NCBI RefSeq assembly: GCF_025263265.1
Contig: NZ_CP079869.1
Location: forward strand, 310,001 to 374,000
Origin: Mycobacterium sp. SMC-4
Lineage (GTDB): Bacteria > Actinomycetota > Actinomycetes > Mycobacteriales > Mycobacteriaceae
DNA: 64,000 nucleotides
Reading direction: 5' to 3'
In this document: one piece after another, positions 28,588 through 36,835 of the stretch
Layout: each line of letters begins with the position of its first letter
Numbering within the stretch: position 1 is the stretch's first letter
The notes under the pieces: generated by a model
The model's input: only the letters and a program-made list of their open reading frames with translations
Told to the model about the DNA's origin: nothing
Database searches by the model: none
Position numbers and translations under genes: made by a program

Positions 28588-29070
28588 TTACGGGTTGTAG
28601 GGCACCCCGACCGCGAGGAAGACGAACTCCGGCGGCACGTCGTAGGCCAGCGACCGCAGCGGCAGCCGGGACAACACCTCATCGGAGATCGGATGCTTGT
28701 AGTGCAACGAGAGCTCTCCCGAACAACGCGCGTCGATGGCGGCGACATCAGCGGTCAGCGTCAATCCGTCCTCGGACAGTTCGGCTTTCACCGCACCGGC
28801 CTGGGGGGCGTCCCAGCGCAGGTCGATGGTGCGCCCGGCCAACTTCGGCACGGTCGACAGCGTCGCCAGCACCCGTTGGTTGGTCAGCACCAGCGAACCG
28901 ACATAACTGGCAATACTGCCGCCCGAGCGCAGACCCGGCACCGCTCCGCGGAACCGCCGGGTGACCGCGACGTACTCGGCGGAAACCAGGATGCCTTCGG
29001 CCTCGACTTCATCGCGCAACTCGCGCGGGAGCTTGCCGATCCCGAACAGTTTCCGAAGGAACACGGCCAT
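28588..29070 (-). CDS. Conserved hypothetical protein (Rv0307c-like)
   Basis: A 160-residue soluble protein, the same length as I recall for M. tuberculosis Rv0307c. Notable segments are FLRKLFGIGKLPRELRDEVEAEGILVSAEYVAVTRRFRG, GSLVLTNQRVLATLS and HPISDEVLSRLPLRSLAYDVPPEFVFLAVGVPYN. The VLTNQRVLA phrase resembles PH-like/bPH_2 domains, so a pleckstrin-like fold is possible. No signal peptide. The ATG at 29070 is chosen over longer upstream frame that is arginine-rich and antisense to the PAP2 gene. Function unknown. Confidence 0.75.
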   Translation of the reverse strand: MAVFLRKLFGIGKLPRELRDEVEAEGILVSAEYVAVTRRFRGAVPGLRSGGSIASYVGSLVLTNQRVLATLSTVPKLAGRTIDLRWDAPQAGAVKAELSEDGLTLTADVAAIDARCSGELSLHYKHPISDEVLSRLPLRSLAYDVPPEFVFLAVGVPYNP

Positions 29071-29102
29071 CCCAGCACGGTAGCTCAGGTACAGCTGGAA
29101 GG

Positions 29103-29786
29103 GTGAAGACCCAGGGGCGCCCTGCGGCCGTCGCCGCGGTAGTCGCCGCGGTAGTCGCCGTGGCCGGCTATCTGCTGATGTGGCTCGGTTACGCCGGCCA
29201 TTGGGCTTGGTTGATGTCTTTCGATGCCTGGGCACTGGATGTGGCGCACCGCGTCGGCGCCGCTCACCCGGCGTGGGTGACCGCCTGGGATGTGTACTGC
29301 ACGGTGTTCGGGCCCACCGTCTTCCGCGTGGTGACGCTGGTCGTCATCGTCGTCGCGCTGGCCCGGCGCAATGTGGCGCTGGCTCTGTTCCTGGTGGTCA
29401 GCGTCGAGCTCAGCGGACTGATCACCGAGATCGCCAAGTATGCGGCCGACCGACCCCGGCCCGACACCGCGTTCGTGGCGGCGCACTCCACGTCGTTCCC
29501 GTCCGGGCACGCACTGGGTGTGATGGTCGCGGTGTGCGCCCTGCTGGTCGTGGTCCTGCCGCTGCTGGGCGGTCGCTGGCGCGGCGTGGTCGTGGTGTGC
29601 GGCGGCGTCCTGGTCGTGACGATCGGACTCGGCCGCGTGGTGCTCAACGTGCACCATCCGTCGGACGTCCTGGCCGGTTGGGCTCTGGGCTTCGCGTACT
29701 TTCTGTTGTGCCTGCGGCTGGTGCCGCCGAGACGACCTCTTACGGAAGCGGACGAAACACCGGCAGTACCCGATACTGCGCGCTGA
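29103..29786 (+). CDS. PAP2-family membrane phosphatase (Rv0308-like)
   Basis: A 227-residue polytopic PAP2 (type 2 phosphatidic acid phosphatase) protein with about six membrane spans. All three phosphatase motifs are visible: KYAADRPRP (KX6RP-like), SFPSGHA, and GLGRVVLNVHHPSDVLAG (the RX5HX3D type). Substrates in the family are lipid phosphates such as phosphatidate or polyprenyl pyrophosphate. Starts at a GTG 32 bases from the divergent Rv0307c-like gene and its last 47 bases overlap the convergent PAP2-DAGK fusion. A short tandem repeat of GTAGTCGCCGCG gives the VVAAVVA run near the N-terminus. Confidence 0.88.
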   Translation: MKTQGRPAAVAAVVAAVVAVAGYLLMWLGYAGHWAWLMSFDAWALDVAHRVGAAHPAWVTAWDVYCTVFGPTVFRVVTLVVIVVALARRNVALALFLVVSVELSGLITEIAKYAADRPRPDTAFVAAHSTSFPSGHALGVMVAVCALLVVVLPLLGGRWRGVVVVCGGVLVVTIGLGRVVLNVHHPSDVLAGWALGFAYFLLCLRLVPPRRPLTEADETPAVPDTAR

Positions 29787-31233
29787 AGCTGGCCTCGGCG
29801 ACCTCGGTGCCCACCTCTCCGTCGAGCGCCAGCACCGTGGGGCCGTCCACCGCGCGGAACGCGAACTGCGGCACCCGCATCTCGTGGTAGAGCGGGCTGC
29901 GTGGCAGCCGCCCCAGCGCCACTGCCGTCATGATCCGCAACCTGGCCAGCCGGCGACCGGTTTCCAGGATTCGCACGTCGATCAGGCCGTCATCCATCTT
30001 GGTGCGGCGCGACGGCGCAAAGCCCGACGGCAGGTAAGCGCAGTTACCCAGAAAGAACAGCGAGGTCTGCAGGGTCTTGTTGTCGTAGCAGATCCGCACC
30101 GGTTCGCCCCGGCGCAACGTGTGAAACATCGCGTAGATGCCGGCCAATGGTTTGCCGATCTTGTGCTCGAGCTTCTCCCGGGTCTGCACGAACCGCGGGT
30201 AGGCCCCGATGCTGGCCGTGTTGACCACCATCTGCTTCTCGTTCATACACACCATGTCCACCTTGGCCACCGAGCCCTGCTGGATCGCTGCCACGGTCTT
30301 GGCTGCGGTGTCGCAACCGATGTCCTTGGCGAAGTGGTTGAACGTGCCTGCCGGGAACACCGCCAACGGCACGCCTGCGTCCAGGGCGATCCCCGCTGCG
30401 GCCGCGACCGTCCCGTCCCCACCACCGACGGCCAGCACCTGCGCGCGCGCGGCCGCGGCCCCCATCACCTCGGCCACATCGTCGTCCTCGCCGATCTCGA
30501 CGATCTCAGCCTGCGGCAACGCTGCGCGGACCTCGTCGACGACGCGCGCGCCGGTTCCGCTGCCCGAAGCCGGGTTGATGACGAGCACGACGCCGGCGCC
30601 GTCCGGGCGGGCCGGGGTGTCCACCCGCAGCGGGTCGGCGGTCGGGAGCTGGGGTTCGGCGATCGGCGGGATGACCCGCGCACCCAGCACCGCAAGGCCC
30701 GCGCCGATCCCGAAACCGGCCAGCACATCACCGGGGTAGTGCGCTCCGGTGGCCACCCGGGAGATCCCGACCAAGCCGGCCAGCAACGACAGACCCAGGC
30801 CCACCGGGGGATTCTCCAACCCCACGCCGACGGCGAACGCCGCGGCGCTGGCCGAGTGTCCGGACGGCAGCGAGTTCGATGTGGGATGGCGGCGACCGCG
30901 CCGAGCCAGCGGCACCAGCACCCAGTCCGGTCGCTCTCGGCGCCACACTCGCTTGGCGACCTGGTTGGTCAGCAGGCTGGTCACCGCCAGCGTCGCCACG
31001 CCCCGCATCGCACCGCGCTTGGTGGACGCATTTCCTAGGGTCGCGAGCGCGGCAGCGATGGCGAACCACAGCTTGGAATGGTCGGCTGCGCTGGTCAGTC
31101 GCGGCATCACGGCGTCGAACAGCGGGCTCGGCGACTCGGCGATGGCTTCGAACACCTCGCGGTCCAGCGTGCCGAGGCCCTTGCCGATCTGGCGCATTCC
31201 CTGCCGGCGTGTTCGCCCAGGCACAAGATCCAT
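29740..31233 (-). CDS. PAP2 phosphatase fused to diacylglycerol kinase-type lipid kinase
   Basis: A 497-residue two-domain protein. Residues 1-190 are a membrane PAP2 domain with KRVWRRERP (94-102), PSGH (123-126) and SRVATGAHYPGD (158-169). Residues about 213-497 are a DAGK/YegS-type lipid kinase with VLVINPASGSG, the nucleotide motif GGGDGT (270-275), FPAGTFNHFAKD and the C-terminal MDDGLIDVRIL. One half removes phosphate from lipids and the other adds it, so it could cycle a lipid such as diacylglycerol or phosphorylate an alternative lipid. The ATG at 31233 faces the ArsR gene across 61 bp. Confidence 0.92.
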   Translation of the reverse strand: MDLVPGRTRRQGMRQIGKGLGTLDREVFEAIAESPSPLFDAVMPRLTSAADHSKLWFAIAAALATLGNASTKRGAMRGVATLAVTSLLTNQVAKRVWRRERPDWVLVPLARRGRRHPTSNSLPSGHSASAAAFAVGVGLENPPVGLGLSLLAGLVGISRVATGAHYPGDVLAGFGIGAGLAVLGARVIPPIAEPQLPTADPLRVDTPARPDGAGVVLVINPASGSGTGARVVDEVRAALPQAEIVEIGEDDDVAEVMGAAAARAQVLAVGGGDGTVAAAAGIALDAGVPLAVFPAGTFNHFAKDIGCDTAAKTVAAIQQGSVAKVDMVCMNEKQMVVNTASIGAYPRFVQTREKLEHKIGKPLAGIYAMFHTLRRGEPVRICYDNKTLQTSLFFLGNCAYLPSGFAPSRRTKMDDGLIDVRILETGRRLARLRIMTAVALGRLPRSPLYHEMRVPQFAFRAVDGPTVLALDGEVGTEVAEASFSAQYRVLPVFRPLP

Positions 31234-31257
31234 GACGCCAACCTAGCCGAGCGGCTC

Positions 31258-31281
31258 CCTTGACAAAATTATTTGTCAAGG
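31258..31281. promoter_or_regulatory. Perfect 10-4-10 palindrome, ArsR autoregulatory operator
   Basis: CCTTGACAAA and TTTGTCAAGG are perfect complements separated by ATTA, 14 bp before the ArsR start and 25 bp from the PAP2-DAGK start. The left half contains TTGACA, a promoter -35 hexamer, so bound repressor would block polymerase directly. It may control both divergent genes. Confidence 0.75.
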
Positions 31282-31294
31282 CCACGATCAACCC

Positions 31295-31873
31295 ATGCTC
31301 GATGTGGAGGTGATCGCCGAACCGGCTGCGGCGGTCAGCGCCCTCGACCCGCTGCGCAGCCGGCTGCTGGCCGAGCTGACTGAGCCTGCGTCCGCGGCCA
31401 CTCTGGCCTCGCGGCTGGGTGTCACGAGACAGAAGGTGAACTACCACCTACGCGCGCTCGAAGAGCACCGCCTCGTCACCACCGCCGGCCAACGTGCGTG
31501 GGGCGGGCTCACCGAACGCCTGCTCGTGGCTACGGCGTCCTCCTACGTCGTGTCGCCTGGTGCGTTGGGGCCGATCGCGACCGACCCGGACAAAGCAGCT
31601 GACCGGCTCTCGGCGAGCTACCTGATCGCGGTGGCGGCCCGCACCGTCACTGAGGTCGGCGAACTCTGGCGTGCCGCTCGCGACCGACGTAAACGGCTCG
31701 CCACGCTGACCCTTGACACTGCGGTCACCTTCCGCTCGGCCGCCGACCGCGCCGCGTTCACCGAGGAACTCGCTGAGGCCGTCACTGCGCTGGTGGCCCG
31801 CTATCACGACCAGACCGACCCCCGCGGCCGCGCACACCGGGTGGTGCTGACCGCGTATCCGATGCCTGCGTAG
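31295..31873 (+). CDS. ArsR-like winged-helix regulator
   Basis: A 192-residue regulator with an N-terminal winged helix (ALDPLRSRLLAELTEPASAATLASRLGVTRQKVNYHLRALEEHRLVTTAG) and a longer C-terminal part rich in helices with no cysteine, so probably not a metal sensor. This type commonly sits next to an SRPBCC/AHSA1 gene, as here. The palindrome just upstream suggests autorepression. Followed after 13 bp by its partner gene, one transcription unit. Confidence 0.85.
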   Translation: MLDVEVIAEPAAAVSALDPLRSRLLAELTEPASAATLASRLGVTRQKVNYHLRALEEHRLVTTAGQRAWGGLTERLLVATASSYVVSPGALGPIATDPDKAADRLSASYLIAVAARTVTEVGELWRAARDRRKRLATLTLDTAVTFRSAADRAAFTEELAEAVTALVARYHDQTDPRGRAHRVVLTAYPMPA

Positions 31874-31886
31874 AAGGGACGTGACG

Positions 31887-32684
31887 ATGGCGCTGAAGAA
31901 GGACGGCGACGGCCGCCGATGGGTCGAGATGGAGTTCCCGGTCCCCGGCACGCCCGAGCAGGTGTGGCAGGCGATTGCCACCGGCCCCGGCATGACTGCC
32001 TGGTTCACCCACACCGCCGTCGATGAGAAAGTCGGTGGCGCAGTCGAATTCGACTTCGGTGATGGTTCGGCCAGCACGGGGATCGTCACCTGCTGGCAAC
32101 CGCCCGAACGGTTCTGCTACGAGGAGCACGGATGGAGCGGCGATGCGCCCCCCGTGGCGACCGAGGTCGTGGTGATCAGTCGCACGGGCGACCGGTGCGT
32201 CGTGCGCATGGTGCACAGCCTGTTCACCGACCGCGACGACTGGGACGACGAACTCGAGAGCTTCGAGTCGGGCTGGCCCGGCTTCTTCGAGGTACTGCGG
32301 ATCTATCTGACCGACTTCTCGGGACAACCCGCAGCCAGCATGCAGGCGATGGTCACCCGGACGGAGGACATCAGCCAGGCGTGGTCGACGCTGACGACGG
32401 CTCTCGGCCTGGCGAGCCGCGACGTCGGGGACCGGTGCCGCACGACCGGGGACGCGCCGAGGTGGTCCGGGGTCGTGGCGCGCGTCCACCAAGACGTGCG
32501 CAGTCGCGAACTGATGCTACGGCTCGACGAGCCGTGCCCGGGCGTCTCCGTCATTGGCGCCTGCGGCTCAGATGAAACGGCGCGCGTGATGGTCAGCAAC
32601 TACTTCTACGGGCCGGCGGCATCCGCGACCGCCGTTGCCCAACAAGCAGCGTGGACGGACTGGCTGCGGGCATTCGCGACCTGA
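31887..32684 (+). CDS. SRPBCC (AHSA1/START-like) ligand-binding protein
   Basis: A 265-residue protein with an N-terminal SRPBCC domain (WVEMEFPVPGTPEQVWQAIATGPGMTAWFTHTAVDEKVGGAVEFDFGDG, then PPERFCYEEHGW) forming a hydrophobic pocket, and a second half of related but weaker character. No catalytic motif. ArsR-SRPBCC pairs are widespread in actinobacteria; the SRPBCC partner is thought to bind or modify a small hydrophobic ligand. The ATG at 31887 is preferred because GAAGGGA is correctly spaced; a GTG at 31881 is too close to it. Confidence 0.85.
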   Translation: MALKKDGDGRRWVEMEFPVPGTPEQVWQAIATGPGMTAWFTHTAVDEKVGGAVEFDFGDGSASTGIVTCWQPPERFCYEEHGWSGDAPPVATEVVVISRTGDRCVVRMVHSLFTDRDDWDDELESFESGWPGFFEVLRIYLTDFSGQPAASMQAMVTRTEDISQAWSTLTTALGLASRDVGDRCRTTGDAPRWSGVVARVHQDVRSRELMLRLDEPCPGVSVIGACGSDETARVMVSNYFYGPAASATAVAQQAAWTDWLRAFAT

Positions 32685-32737
32685 TTGTGTCCGAAACTTG
32701 ACTGGCCGTGGTGCGCAACCAGTCGACGATGGACGGC

Positions 32738-33409
32738 ATGCGCCGACTGGTGGTAGTGCTGTGCGCTGCGGCAGTCTGGGCAGCGGTGGTGCTGGTGGGC
32801 GCACCTCCAGCCGTCGGCGGGTTCACGCCGTGGTTCGCTCCATCCGTCGGGGCAGCGACCCAGGTGCTCTCGGTGACCGGCACCGGTGTCTCCGACGCCA
32901 AGCTCGACGTCTGGCAGCGCACCGGTTCCGGGTGGCAGCCGGTCACCGGCGGAATCGGAATCCCGGCCAAGATCGGCGCAAAAGGTATGTCGCCCAACCA
33001 CTTCGATGGATCCATGATGACCCCGAAAGGGATCTACACGCTGGACTTCGCGTTCGGGACCGAACCGAATCCCGGTGGTGGGCTGCGCTACGTCCAGGTC
33101 GGATCCGACCACTGGTGGGACGGCGACATGAACAGCCCCACGTACAACACGATGCAGGTCTGCAAACGCGACCAGTGTCGCTTCAACACCTCGCTGAGTT
33201 CGGGGACCGAGAATCTGAACATCCCGCAGTACGCCCATGCGGTGGTGATGGGCGTCAACAAGGCGCGCATCCCCGGCAAGGGCGGAGCGTTCTTCGTGCA
33301 CAGCACTGACGGTGGTCCCACCGCGGGCTGCGTGGCCATCGACGACGCGACCCTGGTCACGATCATGCGCTGGCTACGGCCCGGAGCGCTGATCGCGATC
33401 ACCGAGTAG
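32738..33409 (+). CDS. Secreted L,D-transpeptidase-like protein (Rv0309-like)
   Basis: A 223-residue exported protein: signal peptide MRRLVVVLCAAAVWAAVVLVGAPPAVGG, then a YkuD-like domain with the catalytic-type stretch FFVHSTDGGPTAGCVAIDD (His, then Gly-Cys). The Cys of AGCVAI is the presumed nucleophile. Two further cysteines (QVCKRDQC) may form a disulfide. YkuD enzymes form 3-3 peptidoglycan crosslinks, but the motif departs from canonical SHGCxR so a different peptide transfer is possible. M. tuberculosis Rv0309 (about 218 residues) aligns from this methionine; GTG at 32708 and ATG at 32729 are alternatives. Confidence 0.88.
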   Translation: MRRLVVVLCAAAVWAAVVLVGAPPAVGGFTPWFAPSVGAATQVLSVTGTGVSDAKLDVWQRTGSGWQPVTGGIGIPAKIGAKGMSPNHFDGSMMTPKGIYTLDFAFGTEPNPGGGLRYVQVGSDHWWDGDMNSPTYNTMQVCKRDQCRFNTSLSSGTENLNIPQYAHAVVMGVNKARIPGKGGAFFVHSTDGGPTAGCVAIDDATLVTIMRWLRPGALIAITE

Positions 33410-33414
33410 CGGTG

Positions 33415-33873
33415 CTACTTGTGGATCGCGCGACCGGCTTTGACCTTGAAGTTCAATGCCTCCAACGACATCGACGCGTCGTAGGTGCGGTCGTAGCCGG
33501 TTTCGCTGATCTTCCAGCCGTCCGCGGTGCGCCGGTAACGATCGTGGTAGAACCCGGCGCCGATCAACATGAAGTTGAAATCCGGGGCGATCACCCGGTC
33601 CTGCAGGTACCAGATGGCTGTCGCCTCGTCGCCGTCGACGGTGATCTCCGGATGATTGACCCGGTGTTCGGTGAGGATCTCGGGTCCCAGGGAGTTGCGC
33701 ATGAAGCCGACGAGCTCGTCGCGGGTGTTGAAGTGGTGTTCCTCGCCGATCGACTCGCCGTAGCGGCCCACCACATCCTCGGTCAGCGTGTCGGCGAACT
33801 CGTCCCAGTTCTTGGTGTCGAGTGCGCGCAGATACCGGTACTTGACCTGCTTGATTTCGTCGATGTCGCCCAT
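33415..33873 (-). CDS. SnoaL/NTF2-like protein (Rv0310c-like)
   Basis: A 152-residue cone-fold protein of the SnoaL_4 type: IKQVKYRYLRALDTKNWDEFADTLTEDVV at the N-terminus, HRVNHPEITVDGDEATAIWYLQD in the middle and GAGFYHDRYRRTADGWKISETGYDRTYD near the end. Relatives are small-molecule isomerases, hydrolases or binding proteins; some act on steroid-like molecules. ATG at 33873 is preferred, with an alternative six codons earlier. Convergent with the Rv0309-like gene, five bases apart. Confidence 0.85.
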   Translation of the reverse strand: MGDIDEIKQVKYRYLRALDTKNWDEFADTLTEDVVGRYGESIGEEHHFNTRDELVGFMRNSLGPEILTEHRVNHPEITVDGDEATAIWYLQDRVIAPDFNFMLIGAGFYHDRYRRTADGWKISETGYDRTYDASMSLEALNFKVKAGRAIHK

Positions 33874-33930
33874 GGCGCAAGAGTGTCTCATGCACCCTGC
33901 CGGTCCTGACGGTCTATCGTGGCGCAAGTC

Positions 33931-35736
33931 ATGAGCGATGCGTTGGGAATGTCCGTCGGGACCACCAACCTCGTCGCCGCCGGTGTCGGTCGTGTCCCGG
34001 TGATCCGGCGTGCGGTGGTCACCCTGTTCGGTCATGCAGCCCCGCAGGTCGGTGTGCCTGTCGACCCCGAAGGCCTGACACTGGCCGGATTCGTCGAACG
34101 TGTCGGTGATCGGGTGCCGTTGGTTGCCGGCGACGGTTCCAGCTACCCCGCCGAGCAGCTCCTGGTCGAGGCGCTGGAGACAATGGCCGCGCTGGCCCTG
34201 CCCGACGCGCCGAGCGACGTCGCGATCGCAGTGCCGGCCTACTGGCCTGCGGCGACCACGGCTGCGTTGCGGACCGCGCTGGGCGCCAGCACCCTGCTCG
34301 CGCCCAACGGGACACCGCCCCGGCTGGTCCCCGACGCCATGGCCACGCTGACCTCGTTGAATGCTGACCCGGGGCTGAACCGCGGCGGAGTGGTGGCCCT
34401 CATCGACGTCGGCGGCAGCGGCACGAGCATCTCGCTGGCCGACGCGGGCGCGGCGTTCGCTCCGGTCGGGGAGGTTCTGCGGTTCGGTGATCTGGCCGGT
34501 GATCAGGTCGACCAGGATCTGTTGGCGCTGATCCTGGACAAGGCCGGAGCGGGGGACGCCGAGCAGACGGCTGCGGTCTCCTCGCTGGCACGGTTGCGCG
34601 ACGAATGCCGATCGGCCAAGGAGCGTCTGTCCAGCCAGGAGATCACCGCGGTGCCGGTGGAGACCGCCGGCCGGCGGACCGAAATCGAGGTCAGCCGTAC
34701 CGAGTTGGAAAGCCTCATCGCGCCTGCGCTGGAGGGCCTGCTCGGCGCGTTGGAGACCGCGATGTCACGCGCCGGGGTCGCCGGGAACCAGGTGTCGTCG
34801 GTCGTGCTGGCCGGCGGCGGCGCGGCGATCCCGCTGCTGACCCGCGAGCTGGCCGGATGGTCGCGTCCAGACCAGGCCGTGTTGACCACCTCGCCGCGCC
34901 CCGGTCTGGACGGAGCGGTCGGAGCGGCGCTGTTCGCGGCGTACGGACGCGCAGCCGACACCGCCACCATGATGTCGCCGGCGGCGGGCAACAGTACCCA
35001 GGCGTTGCCCCCCGCGGCGGGCAGCACCGAGGCGCTGGCCTGGTCGCAAGACGATCCCGGCGCCGAGGATGTGGTGCCTTACCAGGGCCCCAGCTCCTAC
35101 CAAGCCCCCTACGACGACCCGTATGCCGACGCCGACACCTCCGGGACGGCCAACCCGTATTACGCACCGCACCTGCACGAATCGGGGTCCACGGACGACG
35201 CGGTCAAACCCTGGGAGCGGCTGCCGCTGGCGATGATGGGAATCATCGCGGTGATCGCGCTGGTCGCCGTCGGAGGCGTCGCCGTCGCGCTGACCTCGGT
35301 GGACACCTCGGGAGACGAAACGCCCAGGCCAGGCTCCAACACACTCAGCCGGGAGCTGCCACCGCCCGAACAGACCGTCACCATCACCAACGAACCGCCG
35401 CCGCCGGTGGCCCCGCCTCCCGAGGCGCCTGCCCCGCTGCCGCCTCCGCCGATCGAGACGACGCAACCCGTCACCACCGAACCGACCACCACGACAACCA
35501 CCACGACTACGACGACCACCACCACAACGACAACGACCACCACGACGACAGCGCCCACCACCACCACCACAACGACCACGACGGTCCCCACCACCACGGT
35601 CCCCACCACCACGGTGCCGACCACGCCACCGACCACGCCACCGACCACCGCACCGACGAGGCCTGCGATCACGACCACGTACCTCGACGTGCCGTTCCTG
35701 CCCGACATCCCGATCCTGGTGCCCGACAACTCGTGA
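33931..35736 (+). CDS. Hsp70-like membrane protein with Pro/Thr-rich exterior (Rv0312-like)
   Basis: A 601-residue protein. Residues 1-345 form an actin/Hsp70-like ATPase fold with phosphate-binding loops (MSVGTTNLVAAG, ALIDVGGSGTSISLADAG) and the adenosine motif VVLAGGGAAIPLL. A linker leads to one membrane span (about 435-458, MMGIIAVIALVAVGGVAVAL) and an outside tail with PPPP runs, then 22 consecutive threonines and PTT repeats. The start matches M. tuberculosis Rv0312 (about 620 residues); a GTG at 33919 would add four residues. The layout suggests an ATP-sensing cytosolic domain coupled to a rod- or glycosylation-prone external domain; function unknown. Confidence 0.9.
   Translation: MSDALGMSVGTTNLVAAGVGRVPVIRRAVVTLFGHAAPQVGVPVDPEGLTLAGFVERVGDRVPLVAGDGSSYPAEQLLVEALETMAALALPDAPSDVAIAVPAYWPAATTAALRTALGASTLLAPNGTPPRLVPDAMATLTSLNADPGLNRGGVVALIDVGGSGTSISLADAGAAFAPVGEVLRFGDLAGDQVDQDLLALILDKAGAGDAEQTAAVSSLARLRDECRSAKERLSSQEITAVPVETAGRRTEIEVSRTELESLIAPALEGLLGALETAMSRAGVAGNQVSSVVLAGGGAAIPLLTRELAGWSRPDQAVLTTSPRPGLDGAVGAALFAAYGRAADTATMMSPAAGNSTQALPPAAGSTEALAWSQDDPGAEDVVPYQGPSSYQAPYDDPYADADTSGTANPYYAPHLHESGSTDDAVKPWERLPLAMMGIIAVIALVAVGGVAVALTSVDTSGDETPRPGSNTLSRELPPPEQTVTITNEPPPPVAPPPEAPAPLPPPPIETTQPVTTEPTTTTTTTTTTTTTTTTTTTTTTAPTTTTTTTTTVPTTTVPTTTVPTTPPTTPPTTAPTRPAITTTYLDVPFLPDIPILVPDNS
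35485..35660 (+). repeat. Threonine-codon repeat tract (ACN)n
   Basis: Codons of the ACN type give 22 consecutive Thr (35485-35550), Ala-Pro, nine more Thr, then VPTTT and TPPTT units to about 35660. Mixed third bases (ACC, ACG, ACA, ACT) show selection for the protein tract rather than a pure DNA repeat, but the tract is short-unit enough to slip. Thr-rich segments are usual sites of protein O-mannosylation in mycobacteria. Confidence 0.9.
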
Positions 35737-35756
35737 TCACCCAGGTTTAGGGATTT

Positions 35757-35772
35757 CCCCGATTCCTCGGGG
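35757..35772 (+). terminator. Weak hairpin after the Hsp70-like gene
   Basis: CCCCGA-TTCC-TCGGGG, a perfect 6-bp stem with a 4-nt loop, 21 bp after the stop codon. No T-run follows. Candidate terminator before the ldh promoter region. Confidence 0.45.
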
Positions 35773-35881
35773 CCGTCGGCGACCTAACGTGTGCAAGGTC
35801 GGGTCGATCGGCTGCGGAGGGGACAGCCGATCGAACCGCACTGACTGGTCGGCACGGGATCGCTGTGGCAACAATGGTGTG

Positions 35882-36835
35882 GTGCCGGTACAGCGCAACA
35901 CCAAGGTCTCCATCGTCGGAATGGGCAGTGTCGGAACCGCCATCGCCTACGCCTGTCTGATCAGGGGCTCGGCCGGATCGCTGGCCCTCTACGACACCAA
36001 CGCCGGCAAGGTCCGCGCCGAGGTGCTCGACCTCAACCACGGCAGCCAGTTCGTGCCGCACTGCCGCATCACCGGGTCCGATGACATCGCGGTGACCGCG
36101 CATTCGGCGATTGTCGTGGTGACCGCGGGCGCCAAGCAGAAACCCGGTCAGAGCCGGCTGGACCTGGCCGCGGCGAATGTCGCGATGGCGCAGACGTTGA
36201 CGCCCGCTCTGCTCGAACAATCACCCGACGCCGTGATCATCTTCGTGACCAATCCCGTCGACGTCGTCACATTCGCCGCCACCAGAGCTGTCGACGCAGC
36301 GCCCGGGCACGTCTTCGGCTCGGGCACAGTGCTGGACTCCAGCCGCTTCCGCTACCTGATCGCCCAGCGGGCCGACCTTGCCGTCGGCAACGTGCACGGC
36401 GTCATCGTCGGTGAACACGGCGACTCGGAGATCCCGCTCTGGTCGGGTGCCTCGGTCGGCGGAGTGCCCGCGGTTCAGTTCCGCCGCGACGGCGCACTGG
36501 TTTTCGACGACGAGGTACGCGCGCAGATCTCGTCCGAAGTGGTCAACGCGGCCTACGAGATCATCGCCGGCAAGGGAGCGACGAACCTGGCGATCGGGCT
36601 GTCCAGCGCGCGGATCGTCGAGGCGGTCCTCGGTGATCAGCACCGGGTGCTGCCGGTCTCGACGGTCCAAGACGGGATCTACGGCATCGAGGGCGTGGCG
36701 TTGTCGCTGCCGACTGTGGTCTCCGCACACGGTGCCGGGCGGGTCCTGGAGGTCGCGCTGGACGACACCGAACTCGCGGGGCTGCGGGCCTCGGCGGCGA
36801 CACTGCGCTCGGTGCAGGAATCGTTGGGGCTCTAA
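35882..36835 (+). CDS. ldh: L-lactate dehydrogenase, NAD-dependent
   Basis: A 317-residue lactate/malate dehydrogenase family enzyme that reads clearly as LDH. The NAD loop is VGMGSVG (12-18); the specificity loop AKQKPGQSR carries Q86 (pyruvate/lactate choice, Arg in malate dehydrogenases) and catalytic R92; D152 and R155 (LDSSRFR) and the proton donor H179 (GEHGDSEIPLWS) complete the site. It reduces pyruvate with NADH. The GTG at 35882 is selected from homologous length; GTG at 35879 is equivalent, and no ribosome site is visible, so a leaderless transcript is plausible. Stop overlaps the convergent monooxygenase by four bases. Confidence 0.93.
   Translation: MPVQRNTKVSIVGMGSVGTAIAYACLIRGSAGSLALYDTNAGKVRAEVLDLNHGSQFVPHCRITGSDDIAVTAHSAIVVVTAGAKQKPGQSRLDLAAANVAMAQTLTPALLEQSPDAVIIFVTNPVDVVTFAATRAVDAAPGHVFGSGTVLDSSRFRYLIAQRADLAVGNVHGVIVGEHGDSEIPLWSGASVGGVPAVQFRRDGALVFDDEVRAQISSEVVNAAYEIIAGKGATNLAIGLSSARIVEAVLGDQHRVLPVSTVQDGIYGIEGVALSLPTVVSAHGAGRVLEVALDDTELAGLRASAATLRSVQESLGL

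Noticed and set aside
35485..35660. Repetitive tract considered as a CRISPR or minisatellite
   Set aside because: It is an in-frame Thr/Pro codon repeat without spacers of constant length.
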